A DNA stretch of 30,915 nucleotides from Succinatimonas hippei (GCA_004557545.1 SFGV01000018.1:1-30915); one strand, 5' to 3'. Positions 15,391-23,999 are shown, numbered from the stretch's first letter. The notes: generated from the sequence alone by a model not told the origin. Translations and numbers: made by a program.

Positions 15391-15993
15391 TCATTCCTGT
15401 CCTTTTCTCAGCACATCAAGCGCGTTTTTTAGCAGTTTGCGCCCGTAAGCCGTCATTACCGACTCAGGGTGAAACTGAAAGCCCATAGCCCTGAGCTTTG
15501 GCTCATAGAAGGCCATAACCATTTCATTGCAGGTGGCGCATACATGAACGTTCTTTGGAAGATCCTTAACAATAAGCGAGTGATAACGCGCGGCCTTCAT
15601 GGGATTGGGCATATCTTTAAAAGCGTAGCTGTTGTCATGAATGATGTCAGAGCTTTTGCCATGGACAATCTCGCCTGCCCTTACCACCTTTCCGCCCATG
15701 ACCTGACCTATGGCCTGATGCCCAAGGCAGATCCCGAGCATGGGATATTTGCCAAGCGCTGATTTGATGATTGGGATAAGGTTGTTAGCATCATCAGGGG
15801 TTGAGGGTCCGGGGGATAGCACCAGAACTGTCTCATCAGATTTTGATGACTCTTTTTTCAAAAGCTTCATGATCTCGTCTGGCTCCGTGTCATTGCGGTA
15901 GACCAGAACCTCGTTTCCAAGCACTCTGAATTCGTCCACAAGGTTGTATGAGAACGAGTCGAAATTGTCGATAAAGATTATTCTGCGTTTCAT
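15391..15993 (-). CDS. trpG: Anthranilate synthase component II (glutamine amidotransferase)
   Basis: It releases ammonia from glutamine for TrpE. It has 200 residues, class I amidotransferase fold, with Cys89 in GICLGHQAIG and H175/E177 in FQFHPES completing the triad, and LSPGPSTP in the N-terminal part. The start follows the trpE stop by three bases; AAGGA overlaps the end of trpE, so the two are coupled. It is not fused to TrpD, unlike in E. coli. Confidence 0.96.
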   Translation of the reverse strand: MKRRIIFIDNFDSFSYNLVDEFRVLGNEVLVYRNDTEPDEIMKLLKKESSKSDETVLVLSPGPSTPDDANNLIPIIKSALGKYPMLGICLGHQAIGQVMGGKVVRAGEIVHGKSSDIIHDNSYAFKDMPNPMKAARYHSLIVKDLPKNVHVCATCNEMVMAFYEPKLRAMGFQFHPESVMTAYGRKLLKNALDVLRKGQE

Positions 15994-15996
15994 TTT

Positions 15997-17523
15997 TTAA
16001 TCCTTGCGTTTTTTGGATAAATCATTGAGCGCCATCGAAAGCGCGGTTAACACCGAGCGGGCCTTGTTTACGGTCTCCTGACACTCGCTTTTGATATCTG
16101 AGTCATAGACTACGCCGCATCCTGCCTGAACATAAGCTGTCTGACCCTTAACGAAGGCCGAGCGTATGGTTATACAGGAGTCAAAGGATCCGTCATTGCC
16201 AATGATGGCGATAACACCGCCGTAGGATCCGCGTTTTTTGCCCTCATAACGGTAGATAAGCTCATGGGCCATGATCTTGGGCGCGCCTGAGAGCGTTCCC
16301 ATATTCATGCAGGCCTGATAAGCGTTGAACGCGTCAAGATCCGGTCTTAATTTCGCGTGTACGTCAGATACCAGATGCATTACCGACTGGTAGTGATCAA
16401 CATGCAGAAGATTGTCGACATAGCGGCTGCCGGCGACAGCGATGCGCGCCAGATCATTTCTTGCCAGATCGACAAGCATCAGGTGTTCGGCTATCTCCTT
16501 GTGATCGGTACGCAGCTCAAGTTCGATGCGTGAGTCAAGCTCGCGGTCTATCTGTCCGTCATCCTTAAGTCCGCGGGCTCTGGTTCCGGCGATCGGGCTT
16601 ATCCTCACCTCATCTGATTGTGCGCTGTACCGTACCGCGAACTCAGGGGAAGCCCCGAAGATCGTAAAGAGCGGATCTTTCATGTAGTACATGTAGGGGG
16701 AAGGGTTGAGCTTTTTGAGGTAAGAGTACGCGAGGAAAGGATCTGGGCACTCTTCGCGGAAGGTGCGGGAAGGAACCACCTGAAACGCGTCTCCGCTTAT
16801 GATGTGCTCTTTGATCTTTCCTACTATCTCTCCGAACTTCTCGTCATCAAGATCAGGATCTACTTTAACCTTTACGCCAAAGTTGAGCTTGAGCTCATCC
16901 TTCTCGTCAAAATCGTCAATTTTGTCGCGAAGCTTTAAGGCAAAGAGCGCGATTTCCTCGTAGGTATCGGCGCCAAAAGCGAACGCCACCACCTTGGTGC
17001 TTTTGTTTATGTGATTTACCCTCACCGCGGTGTCAAACACATAGAAGGTGTAATCAGAGCAGGGGTTCTCTCCCTTCGGCACATCGCCTATGTACTCAAA
17101 GTTATTTATAAAATCAAAGCTGATGTTGCCGCCGATTAGGATGTCATCACATTTTGATACGCACTTTCTTATCGCGCGCATGACATCAAGAGGTCCTTTG
17201 GCCTTGAGTCTGCTGTCCTCGTCTATGCCCTTTTCAGGACGTTTGTAAGCGATCGTGAACGCGTTGTCCTGGACTTTAATCTCAAGCTTTTTCGCAACTT
17301 TCTCAAGCAGGTGCAAACCGTTTTTTGACAGGGCGCTGGCGGTTACTTTCAGATCATCGCATTTGACCACAATGGCGCAGCGCACGCCTATGAGGCTCTG
17401 CACTCCGGTCTTGTCAACGATCTCGGCGGACTCCAGAAGCAGTGTGTGGTCGCTGTGGCAGTGGCGGCGGTAGAAGAGGTGCGCGTCCTTAAGATATCTG
17501 GTTTCAAAGCTTATGGCTTTCAT
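15997..17523 (-). CDS. trpE: Anthranilate synthase component I
   Basis: It converts chorismate plus ammonia to anthranilate, the first committed step to tryptophan. It has 508 residues. LLES at 29-32 is the usual tryptophan feedback-site motif. Catalytic-domain motifs are FGASPEFAVR, RISPIAGTRARG, EHLMLVDLARNDLARIA, and a GTLSGAPKIMA near the C terminus. The ribosome site is weak (GGGAA, eight bases). It is the first gene behind the first trp attenuator. Confidence 0.96.
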   Translation of the reverse strand: MKAISFETRYLKDAHLFYRRHCHSDHTLLLESAEIVDKTGVQSLIGVRCAIVVKCDDLKVTASALSKNGLHLLEKVAKKLEIKVQDNAFTIAYKRPEKGIDEDSRLKAKGPLDVMRAIRKCVSKCDDILIGGNISFDFINNFEYIGDVPKGENPCSDYTFYVFDTAVRVNHINKSTKVVAFAFGADTYEEIALFALKLRDKIDDFDEKDELKLNFGVKVKVDPDLDDEKFGEIVGKIKEHIISGDAFQVVPSRTFREECPDPFLAYSYLKKLNPSPYMYYMKDPLFTIFGASPEFAVRYSAQSDEVRISPIAGTRARGLKDDGQIDRELDSRIELELRTDHKEIAEHLMLVDLARNDLARIAVAGSRYVDNLLHVDHYQSVMHLVSDVHAKLRPDLDAFNAYQACMNMGTLSGAPKIMAHELIYRYEGKKRGSYGGVIAIIGNDGSFDSCITIRSAFVKGQTAYVQAGCGVVYDSDIKSECQETVNKARSVLTALSMALNDLSKKRKD

Positions 17524-17554
17524 TTTTTAAGTTCCCAAAAGAAGCCTGAATACG

Positions 17555-17580
17555 AAAAAACCCGCGGTTTCCGCGGGTTT
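17555..17580 (-). terminator. Attenuator terminator in front of trpE
   Basis: AAACCCGCGG (17580-17571) and CCGCGGGTTT form a ten-bp stem with a three-base loop and a six-U tail. CTGCGGG at 17619-17613, right after the leader stop, can pair with CCCGCGG of the terminator's first arm (antiterminator, seven pairs with one G-U). It can also pair with TCCTGC inside the leader ORF (1:2 hairpin, six pairs). This is a standard Trp-codon attenuator. Confidence 0.9.
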
Positions 17581-17619
17581 CTCCTGACATTTGTTAAAGC
17601 ATGGAGTACTGTCCCGCAG

Positions 17620-17661
17620 TCAAGCAGGAAGCCACCACCATGAACGGGAAATAAATTCCAT
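17620..17661 (-). CDS. trpL: trp leader peptide 1 (upstream of trpE), MEFISRSWWWLPA
   Basis: It encodes thirteen codons plus TGA, with three consecutive Trp codons at positions 8-10. GAGG lies eight bases before the ATG. Its position, about 100 bases ahead of trpE and immediately before competing hairpins, makes it a trp attenuator leader. Confidence 0.93.
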   Translation of the reverse strand: MEFISRSWWWLPA

Positions 17662-17685
17662 AACAAACGCCTCAAATCAATTTCG

Positions 17686-17767
17686 TTGTACTGATATTAC
17701 CGCTTTTATAGCGGATAACCAGATCTTTGAGCATAAAATTGGGCAAAGCGTGAAATTTTGCACAAAA
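17686..17767 (-). promoter_or_regulatory. Promoter/operator region of trpE
   Basis: It contains TTTTGCACAAAA (17756-17767 on the plus strand), an inverted repeat CCGCT/AGCGG (17700-17714) enclosing TATAAA, then GGTAATATCAG and TATCAGTACAA (17696-17686) ending 25 bases before the leader ATG. The last element and the CCGC...GCGGTAA unit recur before trpD. TATAAA or TAATAT may be the -10; no good -35 is apparent. Confidence 0.5.
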
Positions 17768-17774
17768 AAAGCGC

Positions 17775-18431
17775 TTATTTCGTGTCATTTTTGAACGCAA
17801 AGAGCCTTTTTACCCGGGGCGAGCCGATAAAGCTCTGGGGAAAGAGATACTCGCCTTTAAAACCGGGGTAGCTCAGGTTCTGCCATTTGAGGGTAAATGA
17901 GGGATCTTCAGAGCGGATGGCGTCATAGAGCATGGTTGAGCAGTAAAAATGATCCTGATCGCGCGGTGCCAGTACAAAAGGCCTGCCCTTGTACGCGATG
18001 AGCCTTGAGATCACGCCATCAAGTTTCCTCTCATCAAGCCCGTCTATCCGCGCGGCCATCCCCGCCCTGCATAGCGCGCGTGACCAGAAATCCTTTAGCG
18101 TGGTGATCGACGCCTGATCGGGATCGTAATCATGATCTGATGTAGTAGCGTGGGCAACCAGGATCTCAGGCTGTGTCTGAATGATCATTCCTATATGGGA
18201 GTACGCTGAATGGCTGACCTTGGCAATGACAAGACTGTCGGTAACCGTGCCAAGACGCAGAACAAGATCTCCTGCCCTGAGCTCTGAGGCGTGTTCCTGC
18301 CATGGAGCGGTTGACAAATCCTGATCCTGATTTGGAGCTGTATAAAGAATTATCAGGATAGCGGCGGTTGCGATGATGATCAGAAACAAGAAGACCGCCG
18401 CGGCGGTCTTTATAAGAGAGAATTTACGCAT
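17775..18431 (-). CDS. YiiX/YebB-like permuted papain-fold hydrolase, membrane-anchored
   Basis: It is a probable cell-envelope thiol hydrolase of the permuted NlpC/P60 type (C92-like). An N-terminal membrane segment (residues 7-30) is followed by ELRAGDLVLRLG, the histidine motif SAYSHIGMI (H79) and the cysteine motif FYCSTMLYDAI (C164), the order expected for the permuted fold. It has 218 residues from the ATG at 18431, one base after the htpX stop, so the two genes are coupled; a GTG/ATG seven codons earlier would overlap htpX. The substrate is unknown; relatives are suspected to act on amide or peptide bonds. I see no convincing terminator behind it. Confidence 0.75.
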   Translation of the reverse strand: MRKFSLIKTAAAVFLFLIIIATAAILIILYTAPNQDQDLSTAPWQEHASELRAGDLVLRLGTVTDSLVIAKVSHSAYSHIGMIIQTQPEILVAHATTSDHDYDPDQASITTLKDFWSRALCRAGMAARIDGLDERKLDGVISRLIAYKGRPFVLAPRDQDHFYCSTMLYDAIRSEDPSFTLKWQNLSYPGFKGEYLFPQSFIGSPRVKRLFAFKNDTK

Positions 18432-18432
18432 G

Positions 18433-19320
18433 TCAGTAGGGCAGTTTCTCAAGCGCCGCGATGCGGTTTTCTATGGTCGGATGGGTCATTAAAAGCTCTG
18501 AGGGGTTACCTCCGGAGACAATGCACAGCGCTGCCATAGACGAGTTTTTCTTCTGCTCCACTCTTTGATTTCCAAGCTCTCTGAGGGCGTTGATCATACG
18601 ATCCTTACCCAGAACCTCGGCTGATCCAGCGTCAGCAGCGTATTCGCGATGGCGGGAGAACCAGAGCACGACCAGGGTGCCCAAAAAGCCAAAAAGCACC
18701 TGCAATACGCTCTGCACCATGTAGTAGATAAAAGGCGATCCGCGGTCATCGCGGTCGCGCTGCCCAAGAAAGCCCGCGGCGGCGCCGGCGATTATGTAAG
18801 AGAGCGCGTAGACAAAGGTGTTAACTATTCCCTGTACCAGACACATGGTCACCATATCGCCGTTCTGCACGTGCGAGAGCTCGTGCCCGAGCACAGCCGA
18901 GAGTGAATCGCGGCTCATGCCAGAGAGGATCCCTGAGCTTACAGCTACCAGCGCAGCGTCACGGTTCCATCCGGTGGCGAAGGCGTTCATCTCCCCTGAG
19001 GGGTAGATCCCAACCTCGGGCATTGCGATGCCCTTGCGTTTGGCGATAAGCGAAACCTCGTTTAAAAGCCATACCTCGTCATCAGAGCGGGGTGTGGTTA
19101 TGGTCTGTACCCGCATCGTGGCTTTTACAATGGACTTTGACATCAGAAGACTGATAATTGACCCAAAGAAGCCAAGGAACAGTGACATCACAAGTATGGC
19201 GCCAATACCCTGACGGGTGATGTATATACCAAAAAAGGCACAGATGAGGTTTACCACTATGCCGATGACGATCATCACGCCGAGCATGGTCGCGATGTAA
19301 AGGATCCCGCGTTTTAGCAT
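18433..19320 (-). CDS. htpX: Membrane zinc metalloprotease HtpX
   Basis: It is an inner-membrane M48 protease that degrades damaged membrane proteins together with FtsH in E. coli. It has 295 residues, with two N-terminal membrane segments, the zinc motif HELSH at 146-150, HREYAADAGSA carrying the third ligand Glu region, two more hydrophobic stretches, and a MTHPTIENRIAAL end. I use the ATG at 19320 (GGAG six bases before); a TTG four codons earlier overlaps that site. The next gene starts one base after its stop. Confidence 0.95.
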   Translation of the reverse strand: MLKRGILYIATMLGVMIVIGIVVNLICAFFGIYITRQGIGAILVMSLFLGFFGSIISLLMSKSIVKATMRVQTITTPRSDDEVWLLNEVSLIAKRKGIAMPEVGIYPSGEMNAFATGWNRDAALVAVSSGILSGMSRDSLSAVLGHELSHVQNGDMVTMCLVQGIVNTFVYALSYIIAGAAAGFLGQRDRDDRGSPFIYYMVQSVLQVLFGFLGTLVVLWFSRHREYAADAGSAEVLGKDRMINALRELGNQRVEQKKNSSMAALCIVSGGNPSELLMTHPTIENRIAALEKLPY

Positions 19321-19408
19321 CTGAATCTCCAAAAAGGTTCTTTAATGTATCGGGAAGATCATAGCATCCGCGCGCGGACTGAATTAAATCCCAATATGGA
19401 GCGCGAAT

Positions 19409-19433
19409 AAAAAAGCCGCCCTGAAAGGGCGGC
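19409..19433 (-). terminator. Rho-independent terminator after uxaC
   Basis: GCCGCCC (19415-19421) pairs with GGGCGGC (19427-19433) around TGAAA. Six A's at 19409-19414 give the U-tract for the minus-strand transcript. It separates the uxaC operon from htpX. Confidence 0.87.
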
Positions 19434-19471
19434 GCAAGACACATGAAAAGGACCTTAATTTAACTTAATTA

Positions 19472-20881
19472 TCAGACATTAAAACCAAAGTAGTTATTGG
19501 TGTTGTTAAAGGAGATGTCCTCGATGAGCGATCCTAAATATTCCATGTCATCGGGGTACCATCCCTTCTCAACCCAGGATCCTATAAGATTGCAGAGGAT
19601 CCTTCTGAAATACTCATGACGGGTATAGGAGAGGAAGCTGCGCGAGTCGGTAAGCATACCCAGGAAGTTGCCTAAAACCGAGAGGTTGGCGAACTGGGTC
19701 ATCTGGTCAATCATACCGGTCATGGTGTCATTGAACCACCAGGCGGCTCCCTGCTGGATCTTGCCGCGGGCCTCCGGCCCCTGGAAAGCGCCGATGGCGG
19801 TGGCGATCACCGGGTTGTCGGCAGGATTTAAGGAATACCAGATCATCCTGGGCAGGGCGTTCTCCTCTGAGAGCGCGTTCATGAGAGTGCCGATGGCGAT
19901 GGCGCAGTCATGATCACCCATGTAATCAAAACCGGTGTCAGAACCAAGGCGCTTGTACATCGCGCTGTTAGGATCGCGGACCGCGCCGAAGTGGATCTGC
20001 ATCACCCAGCCGTATTTGGCGTAGCCGTGCGCGAGATGGATGAGGATCATGCTCTTGTATTCCTCAACCTCGAGCGCGCTTAATGGCTTGCCGGAAATGC
20101 CTTTTTTGAAGATCTCCTCAAGAGCGCTGTCAGATACTCTGGTGCAGTAAACGTAATCAACACCGTGATCCGCGGCGCGGCAGCCCATCGAGTTGAAGAA
20201 CTCCATGCGCTTGTCCAGAGCCTCAAAGAAGCCTCTGGCAGTTGAGGTGTCAACGCCGGTAAGCTCACCAACCTGCTTAACATAATCGGCAAAGCCGGGC
20301 TTTTCGATCTTCATGGCCTTGTCAGGGCGCCATGCAGGGAGAACCTTGCACGGAGCGTCCTTGTCAGAGGCGAGTTTCTTGTGCCACTCAAGGCTGTCGG
20401 CCGGATCATCGGTGGTGCATATGCATCTTACGTTTGAGCGCCTTATGATGCCGCGCACGCTCATTGACGGATCCTTGAGCTTCTCGTTGCACTCATTCCA
20501 GATCTTCTCGCAGGTCTTCTCGCTTAAAGTGTCGGTGATCCCGAAATAACGCTGAAGCTCAAGGTGAGTCCAGTGATAAAGCGGGTTTCCAATGGCACGC
20601 GGCAGGGATTTGGCGAACATCTGGAATTTTTCATAGGAGGTGGATTTGTCACCAGTGATGAGATCCTCAGGTATGCCGTTGCTTCTTATCATGCGCCATT
20701 TGTAGTGATCACCCGAGAGCCAGGCGTCGGTGATGTCGGCAAAGCGGTAGTCCTCGGCTATCTGGCGCGGATTGATGTGGCAGTGATAGTCGATGATCGG
20801 CATTTTTTCGGCATGATCGTGGAACAAAGTTCTAGCGGTAGGGCTTTCAAGAAGAAAGTCCTTGTCCATGAATTTTTTCAT
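19472..20881 (-). CDS. uxaC: Uronate isomerase (glucuronate/galacturonate isomerase)
   Basis: It isomerises D-glucuronate to D-fructuronate and D-galacturonate to D-tagaturonate, the entry step of hexuronate breakdown. It has 469 residues (E. coli 470). The metal motif is H33/H35 in DYHCHINPRQIAEDYRF; other hallmarks are LSGDHYKWRMIRSNG, GNPLYHWTHLEL, CTTDDPADSLEWH and GWVMQIHFGAVRDPN. The start MKKFM aligns with MTPFM of E. coli. It is the last gene after dctP-Q-M, which points to uronates as the transported substrate. Later pathway genes (uxaB, uxuA, kdgK) are not in the window. Confidence 0.96.
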   Translation of the reverse strand: MKKFMDKDFLLESPTARTLFHDHAEKMPIIDYHCHINPRQIAEDYRFADITDAWLSGDHYKWRMIRSNGIPEDLITGDKSTSYEKFQMFAKSLPRAIGNPLYHWTHLELQRYFGITDTLSEKTCEKIWNECNEKLKDPSMSVRGIIRRSNVRCICTTDDPADSLEWHKKLASDKDAPCKVLPAWRPDKAMKIEKPGFADYVKQVGELTGVDTSTARGFFEALDKRMEFFNSMGCRAADHGVDYVYCTRVSDSALEEIFKKGISGKPLSALEVEEYKSMILIHLAHGYAKYGWVMQIHFGAVRDPNSAMYKRLGSDTGFDYMGDHDCAIAIGTLMNALSEENALPRMIWYSLNPADNPVIATAIGAFQGPEARGKIQQGAAWWFNDTMTGMIDQMTQFANLSVLGNFLGMLTDSRSFLSYTRHEYFRRILCNLIGSWVEKGWYPDDMEYLGSLIEDISFNNTNNYFGFNV

Positions 20882-20916
20882 CTTGTTGTGATCCTGTATA
20901 AAGGTTGTCTGAGAGG

Positions 20917-20936
20917 GCGGGCGCCTGTGCGCCCGC
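20917..20936. other. Hairpin between dctM and uxaC
   Basis: GCGGGCGC and GCGCCCGC form a perfect eight-bp stem with loop CTGT. There is no U-tract on the minus strand, so it is more likely an mRNA stability or processing element than a terminator. Confidence 0.5.
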
Positions 20937-20952
20937 GAATTTAATTTTTAAA

Positions 20953-22296
20953 TCAGCCAGCTCCGAGCATTGACTTGGCTACAGCTCCCATTGAGCCATC
21001 GTAACCTGCAGCCTGAGGCAGCCAGCTTGAGAGGAACGGAAGGTAGGTTATAGCCATCAGCACGATGAAGATAACCGCGTAGTAAGGCAGGATCTTGGTC
21101 ATTACGCGCTCGATGGTGGTCTTGCCGACCTTGACGCCTACGAACAGAATGTTGCCTACAGGTGGTGTTATCAGACCGATGCAGAGGTTGAAGGTAATGA
21201 TGATACCGAACTCAACCGGGCTTAAGCCGCAGCTTATGGCTACAGGCAGGAAGATCGGGGTGAAGATCAGCACGGCCGGAGTGGTATCAAGGAAGGTACC
21301 GATAAAGAGCAGGAAGATGTTGATGATCAGCATGATCACGATCCTGCTGTCGGAGATGCCCTTTAACATGTTGCCAACGGCATCCGGGATCTGCACAAAG
21401 GAGATAACCCAGGACATGATGGATGAAACACCGATGAGCAGAATGATGATGCCGGTCATCTCGGATGAGTCACGGTAGATCTTGATGAGGCTGTCAAAGG
21501 TGATGGTCCTATAGCATACTGAAAGGAAGAGTGAGTAGACCACCGCCACGATCGCTCCCTCGGTCGCGGTGAATGCGCCCGCGACGATACCGCCGATCAC
21601 GATGATGATGAGCAGTAATGACGGAATGGCTTCAAAAGTTATCTTGGTGGCAAGCGCCAGAGTAACCTTCTGACTGTCGCCCCTGTAGCCCTTGCGTTTG
21701 GCGATAATGCCGGCTACCACCATGCACACCAGACCCCAGAGAATGCCCGGGATATAGCCTGCCAGGAAGAGCGCCGCCACCGAGGTGCCGCCTGAAACGA
21801 GCGCGTATGTAATGAGCACGTTTGAGGGCGGTATAAGCAGACCGGTTGGAGCGGTCGCGATGTTCACGGTAGACATGTAGTCACGGTCATACCCCTCTTT
21901 GATGGCGATAGGTCCGATGATGGTGCCCATCGCGGAGGCCGCGGCGACGCCTGAGCCTGAGATCGCGCCAAAGAGCATGTTAGCCATGGCGTTGGTGTGC
22001 GCGTAGCAGCCGGGGAGCTTGCCTACGAGCAGACGCGCGAAATTCATGAGCCTTAAGGCGATACCGCCCTGGTTCATGATGTTTCCTGCGAGAATGAAGA
22101 ATGGAATAGCGATAAGCGTAAATACCGAAATACCGGTGAAGGTACGCTGGGCGCCTGTGGTGAGCATCAGACCAAAATCAAGAGCGACGCCTCCGGCGAT
22201 TAGCGATGAGATGGCGATCGCGATGCAGATAGGTACGCCGAGCACAAGGAGCCCGACCATGCCTAAAGCGAGAATTAAGCCTACGGTTGCGGTCAT
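20953..22296 (-). CDS. dctM: TRAP transporter large permease, DctM type (second operon)
   Basis: This is the ion-coupled translocation subunit, 447 residues, slightly longer than the first operon's DctM. Typical motifs are LVLGVPICIAIAISS, LIAIPFFILAGNIMNQGG, FGAISGSGVAAASAMGTI, TAPTGLLIPPSNVLITYAL and LITPPVGNILFVGVKV. GGAG lies ten bases before the ATG, which is 15 bases after dctQ. Its place ahead of uxaC implies uronate import. Confidence 0.94.
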   Translation of the reverse strand: MTATVGLILALGMVGLLVLGVPICIAIAISSLIAGGVALDFGLMLTTGAQRTFTGISVFTLIAIPFFILAGNIMNQGGIALRLMNFARLLVGKLPGCYAHTNAMANMLFGAISGSGVAAASAMGTIIGPIAIKEGYDRDYMSTVNIATAPTGLLIPPSNVLITYALVSGGTSVAALFLAGYIPGILWGLVCMVVAGIIAKRKGYRGDSQKVTLALATKITFEAIPSLLLIIIVIGGIVAGAFTATEGAIVAVVYSLFLSVCYRTITFDSLIKIYRDSSEMTGIIILLIGVSSIMSWVISFVQIPDAVGNMLKGISDSRIVIMLIINIFLLFIGTFLDTTPAVLIFTPIFLPVAISCGLSPVEFGIIITFNLCIGLITPPVGNILFVGVKVGKTTIERVMTKILPYYAVIFIVLMAITYLPFLSSWLPQAAGYDGSMGAVAKSMLGAG

Positions 22297-22311
22297 TTTT
22301 AGTAGTCTCCT

Positions 22312-22824
22312 TTAGTCTTCGTGCTTGTATACGCCGTACTCTGAAGCCTTGTCAGAGCCGAAGGTTTTTAAAAGGTCTGCGATGTTAAGCAGGCTGTAGA
22401 TCATTATCAGCGCGCCGCTAATTGGCAGAACAGCGTAAACAAGCCCCATTGAGATACCAAGAGAGTTGGTTACCTGAGTGGAGTTTTCGCTTGCGATGTC
22501 ATAGCCACCAATGAGCAAAAGAAACAGCGCGGTGAAGAAAATGAGCACTTCAGAGAAAAGATCCAGCGCTATCCTGGGCTTGCCGGTGAACTTGGCAAGA
22601 AGGAAAGTCATCGCGAGGTGACCACGCTTGCCGAAAACATAGGCTGCAGCCAGAATCGAAAGCCAGGTGAAGCTGTAGGTTACGATCTCCTCTGAAATAG
22701 TGCTTGGAGAGTTGAAAAAGTAGCGTGTGACTATCTGATAAGTACCGACTATGGTCATCTCAATAAAGAGGATCACGCATACGGTCATCACAACGCGGTC
22801 GAGCAGTGTGCGCAGGGCCTGCAT
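22312..22824 (-). CDS. dctQ: TRAP transporter small permease, DctQ type (second operon)
   Basis: It has 170 residues and about four membrane helices. The DctQ pattern is visible in VGTYQIVTRYFFNSPSTISEE and FTWLSILAAAYVFGKRGHLAM. The ATG at 22824 has GGAG six bases upstream. It sits between the structured dctP-dctQ gap and dctM. Confidence 0.93.
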   Translation of the reverse strand: MQALRTLLDRVVMTVCVILFIEMTIVGTYQIVTRYFFNSPSTISEEIVTYSFTWLSILAAAYVFGKRGHLAMTFLLAKFTGKPRIALDLFSEVLIFFTALFLLLIGGYDIASENSTQVTNSLGISMGLVYAVLPISGALIMIYSLLNIADLLKTFGSDKASEYGVYKHED

Positions 22825-22862
22825 ATTTAACTCCGTTTCATGTGTTTAATAATGAGATCCCG

Positions 22863-22990
22863 GGTAATCTCCCGGGAGCGTGCCTGGCAAACGCCCGGCC
22901 CAAAGGCTCGAATTGAGCCATTTGGATTGATAAGACTTAGGGCAAAGCCTGAGCCTTTTAATTGGGCCGGACCGGCTTTCACCGGTCCGG
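22863..22990 (-). other. Structured intercistronic region between dctP and dctQ
   Basis: The 176-bp gap holds several inverted repeats. CCGGACCGG/CCGGTCCGG (22967-22990, loop of six) directly follows the dctP stop, and TCCCGGG/CCCGGGA lies near 22863. A longer imperfect pairing joins CCGGCCCAA..AGGCTC (about 22896-22911) with GAGCCT...TTGGGCCGG (22951-22970). The last two share bases, so alternative folds exist. No clear U-tract is present. mRNA protection and graded expression of the binding protein is a likely role. Confidence 0.6.
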
Positions 22991-23000
22991 GTTATGATTT

Positions 23001-23999
23001 TTACTTATGAGCAGCGTTGTAAGCTGAAGCCTCATCGTAAATTGCCTTAATGGCAGGGTTCTCTTTTAAGAGCTTCTCGTGAAGCGGCAGAACCTTCTGA
23101 CGGAACTCATTGGTGTCTACATTTATGAACTCAACACCCATCTTCTTGGCCTGTTCCTTTGCCTCGTCGATGCGCTTGTGCCATGCGGCGAACTCAACCT
23201 TCTGAGCTTCCTGAGCGGCGTCTTCGAAGATCTTGCGGTCTTCAGGTGAGAGTGAGGAGAGGAACTTCTCTGAACCTACGATCAGATCCGGGCACATCTG
23301 GTGACCGTCATAGGTGAAGTACTTGCAGACCTCGCCATGCTTCTGATCGGTAAGCGCCAGCTCGTTGTTCTCGGCTCCGTCGATAACACCCTGCTGGAGG
23401 GCTGAGTAAACCTCACCAAAGCTCATCGGGGTGGCGGCAGCGCCGAAGGCGTTCATCATAGCGACGTTGGTAGGGCCTGACTGAACACGGAACTTCTTGC
23501 CCTTAAGATCGGCTACAGACTTGATAGGGGTCTTGGCGTAGAAGTTACGGGTACCGGCGGTGAAAGCGCCCAGAGCCTCAAAGCCGTCCTGCTTGGCGTT
23601 GGCTGAAAGCTCTTTTAAGACCTTAGGCTGGGAAATGAAGCCTTCATAGGCCTTCTCTGAGGTGAAGAGGTACGGTACAGAGAAAATACCGTAGATCTTG
23701 TCGAAGGATTCAATGTTTGCGGTTGAAACTGAAAGGAACTGAACAACGCCCTGTTTTACCAGCTCAAGAACCTTCTCATTGGCGCCCAGGGTGCTGTTAG
23801 GGAAAATCTGGACATCATATTTGTCACCGGCCTTGCTCTCGATGTATTTCTTGAAGGCTACGAAACCGATGTGATCAGGATGGGTTTCGATCTGGGTGTG
23901 GGAGACTCTGACCACGGTCTTAGCCAGGGCAGAGGGTGATGAAATCGCGAAAGCAGCCGCAACGGCAAGAGCGGTACCTAAGATTTTCTTAAAATGCAT
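23001..23999 (-). CDS. dctP: TRAP transporter periplasmic solute-binding protein, DctP type (second operon), probably for uronates
   Basis: It has 332 residues with a signal peptide ending near SALA (1-26). Family features are QIFPNSTLGANEKVLELVKQG, Arg151 in GTRNFY and Arg171 in KKFRVQSG (carboxylate contacts), and TPMSFGEVYSALQQGVIDGAEN. The ATG at 23999 has AAGGA about ten bases upstream. It is clearly diverged from the first operon's DctP, so the two are not recent duplicates. Uronate specificity is inferred from uxaC in the same operon. Confidence 0.93.
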   Translation of the reverse strand: MHFKKILGTALAVAAAFAISSPSALAKTVVRVSHTQIETHPDHIGFVAFKKYIESKAGDKYDVQIFPNSTLGANEKVLELVKQGVVQFLSVSTANIESFDKIYGIFSVPYLFTSEKAYEGFISQPKVLKELSANAKQDGFEALGAFTAGTRNFYAKTPIKSVADLKGKKFRVQSGPTNVAMMNAFGAAATPMSFGEVYSALQQGVIDGAENNELALTDQKHGEVCKYFTYDGHQMCPDLIVGSEKFLSSLSPEDRKIFEDAAQEAQKVEFAAWHKRIDEAKEQAKKMGVEFINVDTNEFRQKVLPLHEKLLKENPAIKAIYDEASAYNAAHK

